Below are positions 28,894 through 37,431 of a stretch of 64,000 nucleotides of DNA, piece by piece. Both the position numbers and the translations under genes were made by a program. Positions within the stretch are counted from its first letter, which is position 1. The number at the start of each line of letters is the position of its first letter. Below the pieces are notes generated by a model that did not search any database, had not been told where the DNA came from, and was given only the letters and a program-made list of their open reading frames with translations. Source of the stretch: Williamsia muralis NBRC 105860 (GTDB taxonomy: Bacteria; Actinomycetota; Actinomycetes; Mycobacteriales; Mycobacteriaceae); contig NZ_BDAP01000005.1 of the NCBI RefSeq assembly GCF_001598915.1, positions 310,001-374,000 on the forward strand, given 5' to 3'.

Positions 28894-29004
28894 GATCGAA
28901 CTTCCTTCTGACTGGTGACAAGAATGGGTCTGCAAGGATGGTGTTCTACGGGGGTGAGCCAGGTCACTATTTAGTTCATTACGTTCAACCGACGGAGAGG
29001 TTTC

Positions 29005-30567
29005 ATGGCCAGGTTGGTGCCCCGTTCACTTGCCGGCCAAACGTTTGTGCTGCAGCTGGTCGTGATCGCGGTGATGGTCCTGGGCGGCAGCGCGCTGGCG
29101 ATCGTCGACGCGAGACGCGACGGTGACGCCGCGGCGCGGTTGCAGGTCACCGGCATCGCCAGCGCGCTGGCCGAATCTCCGGCGACCGCAGCGGCCATCG
29201 AATCCGGAAGCGCGACAGCGGTGCTGCAACCGGTGACCGAACGGGTTCGGGCAGATACCCAGATCGCGTTCATCACGATCATGGCGCCTGACCGGACACG
29301 ATTCACCCACACGAATCCCGAACTCATCGGCCGGCCGTACATCGGGACCATCGAGCCTGCGTTGCAGGGCCGCACCTTCACCGAGGTCTACACCGGCACT
29401 CTCGGTCCGTCGATCCGCGCTGTCGCGCCGGTGCGCTCGTCGTCCGGCGAGGTCGTCGGACTGGTGTCGGCCGGGATCACCCAGCAGACGCTGTTCTCGC
29501 GCTGGCAGCAGCAGTTGCCGCAGATCCTGCTGATCGCCGCCGGCGCGTTACTCGTGTCCCTCGTCGGGATCTGGGCGATTCGCCGTCGCCTGCTGCGGCA
29601 GACACATGGGTTGGCTCCCACCGAACTGCAGGTGATGTATGAACATCACGACGCCATCCTTCACTCGGTGTCGGAAGGATTGATCGTGCTGGATCGACAC
29701 GGCGTGGCCCTGGCCAATGACGAGGCCCGGCGCCTGCTGGCACTGCCCGCAGGCGAGGTGGACAAAGAGAACCTGCCCGCATTTCTCCGGTCGTACTCCC
29801 CCGGCGCACGCGATGAAGTCCACGTGACGGGTGACCGGGTACTGGTGGTCAACAGGTCTCGCGTCCCCGGCAATCGGTCGCCGGAGACCGAGGTGGTCAC
29901 CATTCGTGATAGGACCGAATTGCAAGGCGCCCTGGGCGAACTCGACTCGATGAAGGTGTTCACCGAATCGCTGCGATCGCAGGCTCACGAATCGGCGAAC
30001 CGCCTGCACACCATCGTGACGCTGGTGGAGATGGGACGCGGCGACGAGGCCGTCCGCTTCGCCACCACCGAATTGGAGTTGTCGCAGAAGTTGGTCGACC
30101 GGCTGTCCGAATCGGTCGGTGAACCCGCACTGGCCGCCCTGTTGCTGGGCAAGAGCGCTCAGGCCGATGAACGGGGTATCGAGTTGACGATCACCGACGA
30201 CACCGTGATTCCCTCGGACAACGAGCACGCTGTGTTGTCGGGCCAAGAACTCGTCACCGTGGTGGGCAACCTTGTCGACAACGCCTTGGATGCATGCGAC
30301 CGGTCCGACCCCTGGGTGGAGGTGACCGTACGGCAAGATGGCGAACATCTGCTGATCCAGGTCGCCGACAGTGGCCCGGGCATGGACGCCGAGGAATTCA
30401 GCAAAGCGAGGCAACGCGGATACTCCACCAAGTCCGGTGGCGAAGCGGGCAGGCGCGGACTGGGTTTGGCGCTCGTGTCCCAGGTTGTCGATCGCCACGA
30501 AGGGACCCTCACTGCCGAGGTGACGTACGGCTCGGTTGTCACCGTCACCTTCGGCCCGCCGGCATGA
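29005..30567 (+). CDS. Sensor histidine kinase, CitA/DcuS family
   Basis: In 520 residues there is a membrane helix (about 11-31), an extracytoplasmic PAS-like (CitA) domain with RFTHTNPELIG and TGTLGPSIRAVAPV, a second helix (about 173-193), a cytoplasmic PAS, a phospho-acceptor AHESANRLHTIVTLVE (near 326), N-box NLVDNALDAC, and ATP-lid motifs DSGPGMD and GLGLALV. Such kinases sense citrate, fumarate or malate outside the cell. Its stop overlaps the regulator start (ATGA). Confidence 0.94.
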   Translation: MARLVPRSLAGQTFVLQLVVIAVMVLGGSALAIVDARRDGDAAARLQVTGIASALAESPATAAAIESGSATAVLQPVTERVRADTQIAFITIMAPDRTRFTHTNPELIGRPYIGTIEPALQGRTFTEVYTGTLGPSIRAVAPVRSSSGEVVGLVSAGITQQTLFSRWQQQLPQILLIAAGALLVSLVGIWAIRRRLLRQTHGLAPTELQVMYEHHDAILHSVSEGLIVLDRHGVALANDEARRLLALPAGEVDKENLPAFLRSYSPGARDEVHVTGDRVLVVNRSRVPGNRSPETEVVTIRDRTELQGALGELDSMKVFTESLRSQAHESANRLHTIVTLVEMGRGDEAVRFATTELELSQKLVDRLSESVGEPALAALLLGKSAQADERGIELTITDDTVIPSDNEHAVLSGQELVTVVGNLVDNALDACDRSDPWVEVTVRQDGEHLLIQVADSGPGMDAEEFSKARQRGYSTKSGGEAGRRGLGLALVSQVVDRHEGTLTAEVTYGSVVTVTFGPPA

Positions 30568-31256
30568 TCAACGTTCTCGTCGTCGAAGACGAACCGCTGA
30601 TCGCCGAAGCCCACCGCACGTATCTGGGCCGGATCGACGGCTTTTCCGTTGTCGCCGTGGTGCATACGGCGCAGGACGCCATGCGATCGGCCGCAGAGGC
30701 CGCGACAACGACAACACCCATCGACCTCGTACTCCTCGATCTGGGACTGCCCGACGCCAGCGGGATCGACCTGGCATCAGCACTGTCAGGGTTACGCCCG
30801 GCTCCGGACATCATCGCCATCACGTCCGAACGAGATCTGGAGATGGTGCGAGCCGCCGTGGCCCACGGGGCGCTGGCGTACCTGCTCAAACCGTTCACGT
30901 TCGCCGCTTTCCGCGACCGCCTCGAGCGGTACCAGCGTTATCGACAGGCGTTGCCCGCGGGCACCGACGCGGCCAGCCAGATCGAGGTCGACCGGGCGAT
31001 CGCCGAATTGCGGGGCACCACAGACAAATCCACGGCCCCGAAAGGCGCGGCACCCGGCACCACCGACGAGATAGCCCGCCGGATCCGCGACAGTCCCGAA
31101 GGTCTCACCGCCGCCGAGGCCGCCAACGAGGTCGGCGTGTCGCGGGTGACGGCCTGGCGTTATCTCGAACGCCTGGCCGACGAGGGAACCCTCTCTCGCC
31201 ACACGGACTACGGCAATGCCGGTCGACCCAAGATCCGTTACCAGTGGCGGCGCTGA
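30564..31256 (+). CDS. Response regulator, CitB/DcuR family
   Basis: The 230-residue regulator has a receiver domain with acidic pocket E8/D9 and phospho-acceptor D59 (LLDLGLPDASG), then KPF, and a C-terminal winged HTH (GLTAAEAANEVGVSRVTAWR, about 177-196) of the DcuR/CitB type. It overlaps the kinase by 4 bases (ATGA), so they are coupled. Its likely target is the divergent symporter gene. Confidence 0.94.
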   Translation: MINVLVVEDEPLIAEAHRTYLGRIDGFSVVAVVHTAQDAMRSAAEAATTTTPIDLVLLDLGLPDASGIDLASALSGLRPAPDIIAITSERDLEMVRAAVAHGALAYLLKPFTFAAFRDRLERYQRYRQALPAGTDAASQIEVDRAIAELRGTTDKSTAPKGAAPGTTDEIARRIRDSPEGLTAAEAANEVGVSRVTAWRYLERLADEGTLSRHTDYGNAGRPKIRYQWRR

Positions 31257-31260
31257 GCGG

Positions 31261-31815
31261 CTATGTCTCGCACGCCACCCCGTCGCCATCGCGGTCGAGG
31301 GCGGGCCGATAGCCGGCTTCTCCCTGCATGATCGGAGCAGCACCTGCCGCTTTCACCGCTGTGCAGTTCTCGTAATAGACCGCTCCGGCGTTGCTATCGG
31401 GTGCAACGGGCACGTACACCGGTGTCGACGTCCGCGGCATGACAGGCAGTGGCGCCTGAGTCGCAGCGTTCGTGTCCGGAATGCCTCGGGTGACCGGAAC
31501 CTCCACGATGGAGGTCACCACTGAGGTCACTATTCGGGTCGGCGGTGCCGCGGTCGTCGTGGTCGTGGTCGCGGTGGTGGTTGTCGATGTTGTCTTCGGC
31601 GGTGACGTCACCGCAGGTGTCGACGCTTCGGCCACAGTTTTCGGTTTTTCATCAGACTGCTCCTCCGAAGGAGCCACGAGGCCGACGATCATGAGGAGTG
31701 CGAAGACAGCAGCAACAATCCACGGCCATTTCCGCTTCTTCTTCGGTGGCTGCCCATATGGAGACCCGCCGGTTGGCCGATCCCAGTTATCGGGCATGGA
31801 GAACTGTTGCGTCAT
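31261..31815 (-). CDS. Membrane-anchored Excalibur-domain protein
   Basis: The 184-residue protein has a short cytoplasmic N-terminus with KKKRK, one membrane helix (WPWIVAAVFALLMIVGLVA, about 30-48), a Thr/Pro/Val-rich wall-spanning linker with a long threonine tract, and a C-terminal Excalibur calcium-binding domain (YYENCTAVKAAGAAP to DRDGDGVACE, paired cysteines). It should face the cell envelope. Excalibur domains are often attached to surface nucleases, but no nuclease domain is present here. Its stop is 4 bases from that of the response regulator. Confidence 0.9.
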   Translation of the reverse strand: MTQQFSMPDNWDRPTGGSPYGQPPKKKRKWPWIVAAVFALLMIVGLVAPSEEQSDEKPKTVAEASTPAVTSPPKTTSTTTTATTTTTTAAPPTRIVTSVVTSIVEVPVTRGIPDTNAATQAPLPVMPRTSTPVYVPVAPDSNAGAVYYENCTAVKAAGAAPIMQGEAGYRPALDRDGDGVACET

Positions 31816-32092
31816 GAGAATGAAAACCTTTCGGAAGGGTAATGAAAAGCGCTGCTACCAGCGACTTCCCCACCGGTCCGAGCCATTCACCCACCTATAT
31901 CGGTGAGCCACCAGTTCGTTACACACACCGCCCGTCTGTGGCTTTTCGAGTTGTTCCTGCTTTCCCCCCGCCTGCTCTTGTCAGCGCTGAGATGTTGCTG
32001 TGGCCGGCCATGGCGCGGAGTTTGCCCTCGGCGATCAACGGGTATCTGCCGGATCGAGTCAGATCATGGTCGTAGCTATGAAAGGACAACCG
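31816..32092. other. Intergenic region without a recognised gene
   Basis: These 277 bases separate the divergent Excalibur and 80-residue protein genes and must hold both promoters. No RNA structure or conserved protein was recognised. Confidence 0.5.
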
Positions 32093-32335
32093 ATGGTGTC
32101 GGAAACACACGTCCGGGAACTTCTCGAGAGTTCGTTCGAGGATGCGCATCTGATCTTGGAGATGGGTCAGCTGTCGGTCATCGACGGCGCCAGCGCGGAG
32201 AAGGATGAGTCGGCGCTGGTGGTCGCCACCGCGCGCGAATTGCGCGAGACTCACGACGTCGCGCACGTCAACGACGAGGAGCTGACATCCATCGCCGCGC
32301 TCCTCGACGACCGGATCGCCAAGCTCGGAGCCTGA
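32093..32335 (+). CDS. Small acidic protein of unknown function (80 aa)
   Basis: The 80-residue product (MVSETHVRELLESSFEDAHL at the start) is acidic, soluble and predicted alpha-helical, without cysteines or membrane segments. AAAGGA about 7 bases before ATG 32093 favours this start over the in-frame ATG 31 codons earlier. No family was recognised. It sits first in a run of three very small genes (32.1-33.0 kb). Confidence 0.65.
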   Translation: MVSETHVRELLESSFEDAHLILEMGQLSVIDGASAEKDESALVVATARELRETHDVAHVNDEELTSIAALLDDRIAKLGA

Positions 32336-32437
32336 TCGCCGGACGCGTCACAGTGCGCTCGAATAGCGGATGGCGGTAGGGCCAACAGCCCGTGAACAAA
32401 CTAGAGGGTCCGACGTGCGCGCCGTACGGTCAAAGGT

Positions 32438-32671
32438 ATGAACCCCGAGGATCAAGAGCAGCAGCAGATCGAGCAGATCGCCGACAAACTGGCGGACAAG
32501 CACGCGGATGTGCCGACGGAAGCTGTCGCCGAGGTCGTCGAGGACGCGTACCGGAAGTTCGATGGCCAACCGATCCGCGACTTCGTCCCACTTCTCACCG
32601 AACGCCGGGCAGAAGAAGAACTCGGCGGAAACCCGATCGCCACGCCTGAGTCCCTCGAAGAATCGAGCTGA
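32438..32671 (+). CDS. Small three-helix-bundle type protein (77 aa)
   Basis: The 77-residue protein has the pattern IADKLADKHADVPTEAVAEV followed by FDGQPIRDFVPLLTERRA, which I recognise from actinobacterial small 'three-helix bundle dimerisation' proteins that often stand alone or precede larger genes. Function unknown. It ends 21 bases before a hairpin at 32692-32717. Confidence 0.7.
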   Translation: MNPEDQEQQQIEQIADKLADKHADVPTEAVAEVVEDAYRKFDGQPIRDFVPLLTERRAEEELGGNPIATPESLEESS

Positions 32672-32691
32672 GGGCTACTACGTCGAGGAAA

Positions 32692-32717
32692 CGGGAAGCG
32701 CCATCACGCGCTTCCCG
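32692..32717. terminator. 10-bp hairpin terminator candidate
   Basis: CGGGAAGCGC (32692-32701) pairs with GCGCTTCCCG (32708-32717) around CATCAC. It lies 21 bases after the 77-residue gene and also spans the stop codon of the opposite-strand small membrane protein. A moderately T-rich stretch, GGTTTCCTTT, follows on the plus strand. Confidence 0.6.
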
Positions 32718-32889
32718 CGGTTTCCTTTGGCCGACCCGCAGACTGCAGAGCGCGAAGGTCTGCGGCCTCGGCTTCGAGATCTGCGTGACTGATCACGCGC
32801 GCCATCACGATGGCGACAAAGATCGAGATCAATACCCAAGCGGCTACGGCGACGCCTATCCATAAGAACACGTCGAAAGTATGGCCCAC
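32704..32889 (-). CDS. Small single-helix membrane protein (61 aa)
   Basis: The frame encodes one clear membrane segment (FLWIGVAVAAWVLISIFVAIV) followed by a charged, helical cytoplasmic tail. GTG 32889 is taken as start because residues encoded farther upstream, to a TTG at 32970, come from AT-rich sequence and look non-conserved. No good ribosome-binding site is seen at either. Small phage-like or stress-related membrane proteins have this shape; no function is proposed. Confidence 0.5.
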   Translation of the reverse strand: MGHTFDVFLWIGVAVAAWVLISIFVAIVMARVISHADLEAEAADLRALQSAGRPKETAGSA

Positions 32890-33463
32890 TATCCCGAATT
32901 GGGAAACTGTTCTTTTAGAAGTAATTTCGAATTGATCGTCACGATCATAGTTTATGATTCTGACGATCAAAACCGTCGGATTTCAAAGCCTGTTCGAACA
33001 ATGTCGAATCCGATTCACGGCCTGTTCCCACCCTGATCGTCCCACCACGACAGCCTTCCTGCAACGTTGCCCCTGGCTGGTGAGCCGCAGACCAGCGGGC
33101 TGTCTTGCGTGCGGCACCAGGCCGGTGTGCGGTCCGCAAGACTCCGCGGGGTCACCTTGCCGTAGCTTTCCGGAGCCGCAGCGTGGGGGTGTAGCCGTCG
33201 GGTTCGTTCGTCTCGCCCTCGAACATCGCCCGACCCGACCACGTCGAGGGATTCAATTGCGAACCCTTACTAAGCGGGTTGAATTGGTTCTGCGAACGAA
33301 TTAGTCAGCGACTCAAATTGATCTTCGCCGACAAAGCCGATTGAACAATTCAGTTTTACCATTGTGGCGATTCGAAACAGGCCTGCGGCAATCGCGGGTC
33401 CGTTCAGCACCCCCACCGTGGACACACCTGCTCACCGAGCCAGGGTGTCGTACGCTCGCACCT
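32890..33463. other. Long intergenic region with AT-rich ends
   Basis: About 570 bases without a convincing gene. The stretches near 32890-32990 and 33290-33370 are clearly richer in A+T than the rest of the window, while the middle is GC-rich. No inverted-repeat ends, target duplications or transposase remnants were found. It may be the scar of a lost or acquired element or simply a long promoter region for the deaminase. Confidence 0.5.
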
Positions 33464-33943
33464 GTGGGCATAACGAACGACGATGTACAGCACCTACGGC
33501 GATGCGTGGATCTGGCACGCGAAGCGCTGGCGGCCGGCGATGAACCCTTCGGTTCAGTGCTCGTGAGCGCAGACGGCCGAACACTTTTCGAAGACCGCAA
33601 CCGCGTCAAAGACGGCGACAACACAAGGCATCCCGAGCTGACGATCGCGTTATGGGCAGTGGAGAACATGGAGCCGGCCGCGCGGGCCGCGGCCACGGTG
33701 TACACCTCCGGAGAGCATTGCCCGATGTGCGCCGCGGCGCACGCGTGGGTCGGACTGGGCCGAATTGCCTATGCGGTGTCGTCGTCTCAATTGTCGGAGT
33801 GGCTCGCGGAATGGAATGCTCCTCCCTCACCGGTCGCCGGGCTGCCGATCAACACCGTTGCGCCCCAATTGCCGGTAGACGGACCGGCTGATGCTCTGGT
33901 CGACGAGATGCGGGCCCTGCACGCACAGCGATTCAGCGTTTAG
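33464..33943 (+). CDS. Nucleoside/base deaminase (cytidine deaminase superfamily)
   Basis: The 159-residue protein has the zinc motif of the TadA/guanine deaminase group: HPEL (HxE) near 51 and CPMCAAAH (PCxxC) near 87, with a proton-shuttling glutamate in the first motif. Length fits guanine or cytosine deaminases rather than a large enzyme. GTG 33464 is selected where homology starts. It precedes the GntR/BMP transporter locus, whose family often imports purine nucleosides, so a link is possible but the genes are not in one operon (GntR is on the other strand). Confidence 0.87.
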   Translation: MGITNDDVQHLRRCVDLAREALAAGDEPFGSVLVSADGRTLFEDRNRVKDGDNTRHPELTIALWAVENMEPAARAAATVYTSGEHCPMCAAAHAWVGLGRIAYAVSSSQLSEWLAEWNAPPSPVAGLPINTVAPQLPVDGPADALVDEMRALHAQRFSV

Positions 33944-33991
33944 CCGGAACCCTGTCGTGCTCTCCGACCGGCGGTGTGTAGCACCCACCGC

Positions 33992-34729
33992 TCAAGTCGG
34001 TTCAGGTCTCGCCCGCCGACGTCCCTTCGTGGCCTCCACCGGATCGATCGACCCGCCCGACCACTCGGCGGCCATCGCAAGGCTTGCCTGCCGGCCCGAA
34101 TGAACGTGATGGAAGGCTGATTCGGCCGCACGGTCGGCGTCGTGGGCCGCGATGGCGGCAAGAATTTCCTCGTGCTCGTGGCATTGGCGGCCCGGATCCC
34201 GGTCTTTTGTCAGATGAAAGAGCCACTGCGTGCGCGCCTCCAGAGGGCGCAGCAGCGACTCCAGCAGAGGGTTCGCGGACAGGTCGACGATCATTTGGTG
34301 GAACTTGGCATTGGCCGCTGCGATCGCTGGGCGGTCCCGCTTCAGCGTCGCGGCACGAGCGGCTTCGAGTTGCTCCGACAACCGGGCGAGACCTTCCTCG
34401 TCGGCGCGCTCGGCAGCAAGCCGGGCGGCAAGGACTTCGAGACTCTCGCGCACGTCGAACAGATCTCGGACATCGTTCTCGCTGAAGGGCGAGACGATTG
34501 CACCTTGTCTCGGCACCAAAACCACCAGTCCGTCCTGCTGCAGCAACTGCAACGCCTCGCGCAGCGGGATACGCGAGACATCAAGTTCTGCGGCGAGATC
34601 GCGCTCCACCAGCCTCGACCCCGGCGCCAGCCGCAGATCTACGATCTGGCGCCGAATCTCCTCATACGCGTGCTGGCGCAAAGACTTTCGATCGTTTGCC
34701 GAACCCGTCAGCTCTTCTACCGCAGGCAT
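33992..34729 (-). CDS. GntR-family regulator with FCD domain (FadR subfamily)
   Basis: The 245-residue protein has a winged HTH (about 20-75: SLRQHAYEEIRRQIVDLRL, LAAELDVSRIPLREALQLL, then VPRQGAIV) and an all-helical FCD ligand domain with metal-site residues (D in NDVRDLFDVRE, H in AKFHQMIVDL, HEEIL, and FHHVHSGR). FCD regulators bind organic acids or amino-acid-like effectors. It is divergent from the BMP transporter operon, with two identical operator-like boxes in between. ATG 34729 is preferred to the in-frame TTG at 34738. Confidence 0.93.
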   Translation of the reverse strand: MPAVEELTGSANDRKSLRQHAYEEIRRQIVDLRLAPGSRLVERDLAAELDVSRIPLREALQLLQQDGLVVLVPRQGAIVSPFSENDVRDLFDVRESLEVLAARLAAERADEEGLARLSEQLEAARAATLKRDRPAIAAANAKFHQMIVDLSANPLLESLLRPLEARTQWLFHLTKDRDPGRQCHEHEEILAAIAAHDADRAAESAFHHVHSGRQASLAMAAEWSGGSIDPVEATKGRRRARPEPT

Positions 34730-34786
34730 GAACACCAAGTCCTCTCGCGGATTTCGCCTCGTTCAGCCGAGTCTAGCCAGACCCAC

Positions 34787-34869
34787 TTAGCGGTATACCA
34801 ATAACTAACCGGCTCGTAATCGGATGGAAACACTCAGCCCCCACTCTTCTCGTAACGGTATACCGCTAA
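34787..34869. promoter_or_regulatory. Paired GntR operator candidates (TTAGCGGTATACC)
   Basis: TTAGCGGTATACC occurs at 34787-34799 and, inverted, at 34857-34869. Each contains the 8-base palindrome GGTATACC; the second is a longer palindrome, CGGTATACCG. GntR/FadR-subfamily operators commonly have a GTATAC-like core with flanking dyad bases. One box lies 58 bases before the GntR start and the other about 30 bases before the BMP lipoprotein start, so binding could repress both directions, possibly through a loop (centres 65 bases apart). Confidence 0.8.
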
Positions 34870-34898
34870 AACACAGCGGCCGACGATCAGGAGACACG

Positions 34899-35897
34899 AT
34901 GAGATTTCGATCCACAACCGTCCGCGTACCAGTGGCGCTGCTCGCGGCCGGAGCCATTGCGGTAGGAATGTCAGGGTGCGGCACTTCGGGCGCCGACGCC
35001 AACGACGGGAGCCTGTCCGTCGGAGTCTTCTTCCCCGGCTCGGTCACCGACACCGGGTTCATGGAGTCGGGCTACCTCGGATACCAGAGGGTCGAGAAGG
35101 CACTCGGTGACCAGGTTGACCTCAGTTATGTCGAGCAAGTCGCACCAGCCGACTACCAGCAGGCATTGCAGCGCTTCGCATCTGAGAACGAATTGGTCAT
35201 CTCGGTCGGCGGCCAGACCGACGCCGACGTGCGTAAGATCGCCCCGCAGTTCCCAGACGTGAAGTTCGTCGAAATCGGTGGACCTTCCGACGCCGAACCG
35301 ATGGACAATCTCGCCTACTACGATCCGCAGCAGGCCGAAGCCGAATTCCTTTCCGGCGCAGTGGCAGCGGCTTCATCGGCCACCGGAACGGTCGGATTCG
35401 TCGGAGGCGTCGAGCTACCGGCCATCGTCAATGCGGCCAAGGCGTTCTCGAACGGGGCTACGTTTGTCCGACCCGATGTCAAGGTTCTCAGCCCCCAATA
35501 TGTCGGCGACTTCAACGATCCCGCCAAAGCCAAACAGGCTGCGGGCACCGCCTACGCGGGAGGTGCCAACATCCTCGGTCAGATCGTCAACCTCGGCAAA
35601 CAAGGCATCGAACAAGCTGCACGCGACTCGGGCAATCGTATGGTCGGCGGACCGATTCCCGGAGATTGCGCAAACCCGGTATACGCAGGTTTTGTCCGCA
35701 CCGACATCGGGACCGAGATCGAATACGCCGTCTCTTCAACGCTCGACGGCTCCTGGGAGGCTGCACAAGTTCCGTTCGGTCTGACAACAGACAAGGGTGG
35801 CAGCGACTTCATCCTCTGCTCGCAAGACCCGGCCGCCACCAAGGCGCTGACCGACGCAAAGGCGGCGCTGACATCCGGCTCCGTCACGGCATACTGA
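34899..35897 (+). CDS. BMP-family ABC transporter substrate-binding lipoprotein
   Basis: A 332-residue exported lipoprotein: basic N-terminus, hydrophobic core and lipobox GMSGC with the lipidated cysteine at 27. The mature part has the BMP/PnrA fold signatures (SVGVFFPGSVTDTGF; ADYQQALQRFA; GTVGFVGGVELP). PnrA-type proteins bind purine nucleosides, but family members with other ligands exist. AGGAG upstream supports ATG 34899. It leads a five-gene operon with an ATPase, two permeases and a mu-crystallin-like enzyme. Confidence 0.93.
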   Translation: MRFRSTTVRVPVALLAAGAIAVGMSGCGTSGADANDGSLSVGVFFPGSVTDTGFMESGYLGYQRVEKALGDQVDLSYVEQVAPADYQQALQRFASENELVISVGGQTDADVRKIAPQFPDVKFVEIGGPSDAEPMDNLAYYDPQQAEAEFLSGAVAAASSATGTVGFVGGVELPAIVNAAKAFSNGATFVRPDVKVLSPQYVGDFNDPAKAKQAAGTAYAGGANILGQIVNLGKQGIEQAARDSGNRMVGGPIPGDCANPVYAGFVRTDIGTEIEYAVSSTLDGSWEAAQVPFGLTTDKGGSDFILCSQDPAATKALTDAKAALTSGSVTAY

Positions 35898-35910
35898 AAC
35901 GGCCGACGCG

Positions 35911-37431
35911 ATGACCCCAGCAACCAGCCCGCTGTTGACGCTCGATCGAATCGGTAAGTCGTATGGCAGTGTTCGCGCGCTCGACGACGTCACCATGGCC
36001 GTCGAACGGGGCACGGTGCACTGCATCCTCGGAGAGAACGGTGCAGGCAAGTCGACACTGTGCAACGTCGTGTACGGAACGGTGTCTGCGGACCAGGGCA
36101 GTATGACCATCGACGGAACCCCGTACCGCCCTTCGACACCGGCAGCGGCACTCGAGTCCGGCGTCGCCATGGTGCATCAGCACTTCTCACTCATCCCCAC
36201 GATGACAGTGGAGGACAACCTGTTGTTGGGCCGGCGAGGTTTTCGCCAGCCACACGATGAGGTGGAGCAGGGCCTGGCGCGCATAGCCGATTCGTACGGA
36301 TTGACCGTGGACCGCACCGCCCGCGTCAGTGACCTTCCGATCGGCGCACGACAGCGGGTGGAGATCGTCAAAGCCCTGCTTCGACGGCCAGACCTCATCC
36401 TGCTCGACGAACCGACTGCGGTGCTCGACCCCGGTGAGATCGACTCGCTGATCGAGACCTGCAATGCCCTTGCCGCCGATGGCAAGTCGGTTGTCCTGAT
36501 CACCCACAAACTCGGAGAGGTCGCCCGCGTGGCCGATGCGGCGACTGTGCTCCGAGGCGGGACGGTCGTCGGCGGAGGCCGGCTGTCGCAGACACCGCTG
36601 GACTCCTTGCTCGACCTGATGCTCGGTGGCGCACAACCTGTTGCGTCCGAACGACGCCCGTCATCGCCACCGCATCACGCAGCACCCTGCTTGGAGGTCA
36701 GGGGCGTCACGCTGTCCCGCCCAGATGGCAGCACTGCCCTGTCAGACGTCGATTTGACTGTCCACTCAGGAGAGATCGTTGGTATCGCAGGTGTCGAAGG
36801 CAATGGCCAGTCGGAGCTGGCGGCAGTGTTGTCCGGGTCCGTCGCCGCTGATCGCGGAACAGTCAGTGTCGACGGGCTCGACATCACCGAACACACTCCG
36901 GCGCAGCGCACCCGTGCGGGCATGGGTGTCATTCCCGAAGACCGGCACGCCGAGGGCATGGTCGCCGAACTATCACTTGCCGAGAACTACGCACTCGGCC
37001 GATTGAGCGACTACCGGCGCTGGGGCCTACTGGATCGCCGGCGTATGAGAGCTGATGCCGCGCAGGCCATCACGGAGTACTCGATCCGCGCCGATGGTCC
37101 CGACATCCCCATCGGATCATTGTCCGGCGGCAACCAGCAGAAGGTTGTGCTGGCCCGGGAATTGTCGACCCCGGGGCTGCGTGTCGTCGTCGCGGCTCAA
37201 CCCACCCGTGGGCTCGACGTCGGTGCCGTCGCCTTTGTGCTCGACCGTCTTCGGGACGCCGCGGCGTCTGGCGCCGCAGTGTTGGTGATCTCCAGCGAGA
37301 TCGACGAGCTCGTCACCCTCTGCTCGCGCATTGTCGTCGCCTACCGCGGCACCATCCGCGGGTCTGTCGACTCCGAGTCTTCCTCTGCCACAAACGACAT
37401 CGGCGAGCTCATGATGGGGGTGGCAGGATGA
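35911..37431 (+). CDS. ABC transporter ATPase with two nucleotide-binding domains (BMP/sugar type)
   Basis: The 506-residue protein carries two ABC domains as in RbsA/NupA-type systems. The first has Walker A GENGAGKST (41-49) and a degenerate signature LPIGARQ (about 143) with Walker B LILLDEPTAVLD. The second has a degenerate Walker A GVEGNGQSE without lysine, a good LSGGNQQ signature (about 404) and AAQPTRGLD in place of the usual catalytic-glutamate Walker B. This asymmetry is normal for the family, with one competent composite site. Its last 4 bases overlap the first permease. Confidence 0.94.
   Translation: MTPATSPLLTLDRIGKSYGSVRALDDVTMAVERGTVHCILGENGAGKSTLCNVVYGTVSADQGSMTIDGTPYRPSTPAAALESGVAMVHQHFSLIPTMTVEDNLLLGRRGFRQPHDEVEQGLARIADSYGLTVDRTARVSDLPIGARQRVEIVKALLRRPDLILLDEPTAVLDPGEIDSLIETCNALAADGKSVVLITHKLGEVARVADAATVLRGGTVVGGGRLSQTPLDSLLDLMLGGAQPVASERRPSSPPHHAAPCLEVRGVTLSRPDGSTALSDVDLTVHSGEIVGIAGVEGNGQSELAAVLSGSVAADRGTVSVDGLDITEHTPAQRTRAGMGVIPEDRHAEGMVAELSLAENYALGRLSDYRRWGLLDRRRMRADAAQAITEYSIRADGPDIPIGSLSGGNQQKVVLARELSTPGLRVVVAAQPTRGLDVGAVAFVLDRLRDAAASGAAVLVISSEIDELVTLCSRIVVAYRGTIRGSVDSESSSATNDIGELMMGVAG

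Noticed and set aside
31558-31600. Low-complexity GT/GTC-rich tract considered as a DNA repeat
   Set aside because: It is the reverse strand of the threonine-rich linker codons of the Excalibur protein, so a coding explanation suffices.
31918-31940. ACACACCGCCCGTC, identical to a universal 16S rRNA motif
   Set aside because: The flanking sequence does not match 16S rRNA on either side and no other rRNA signature is present, so it is a chance match.
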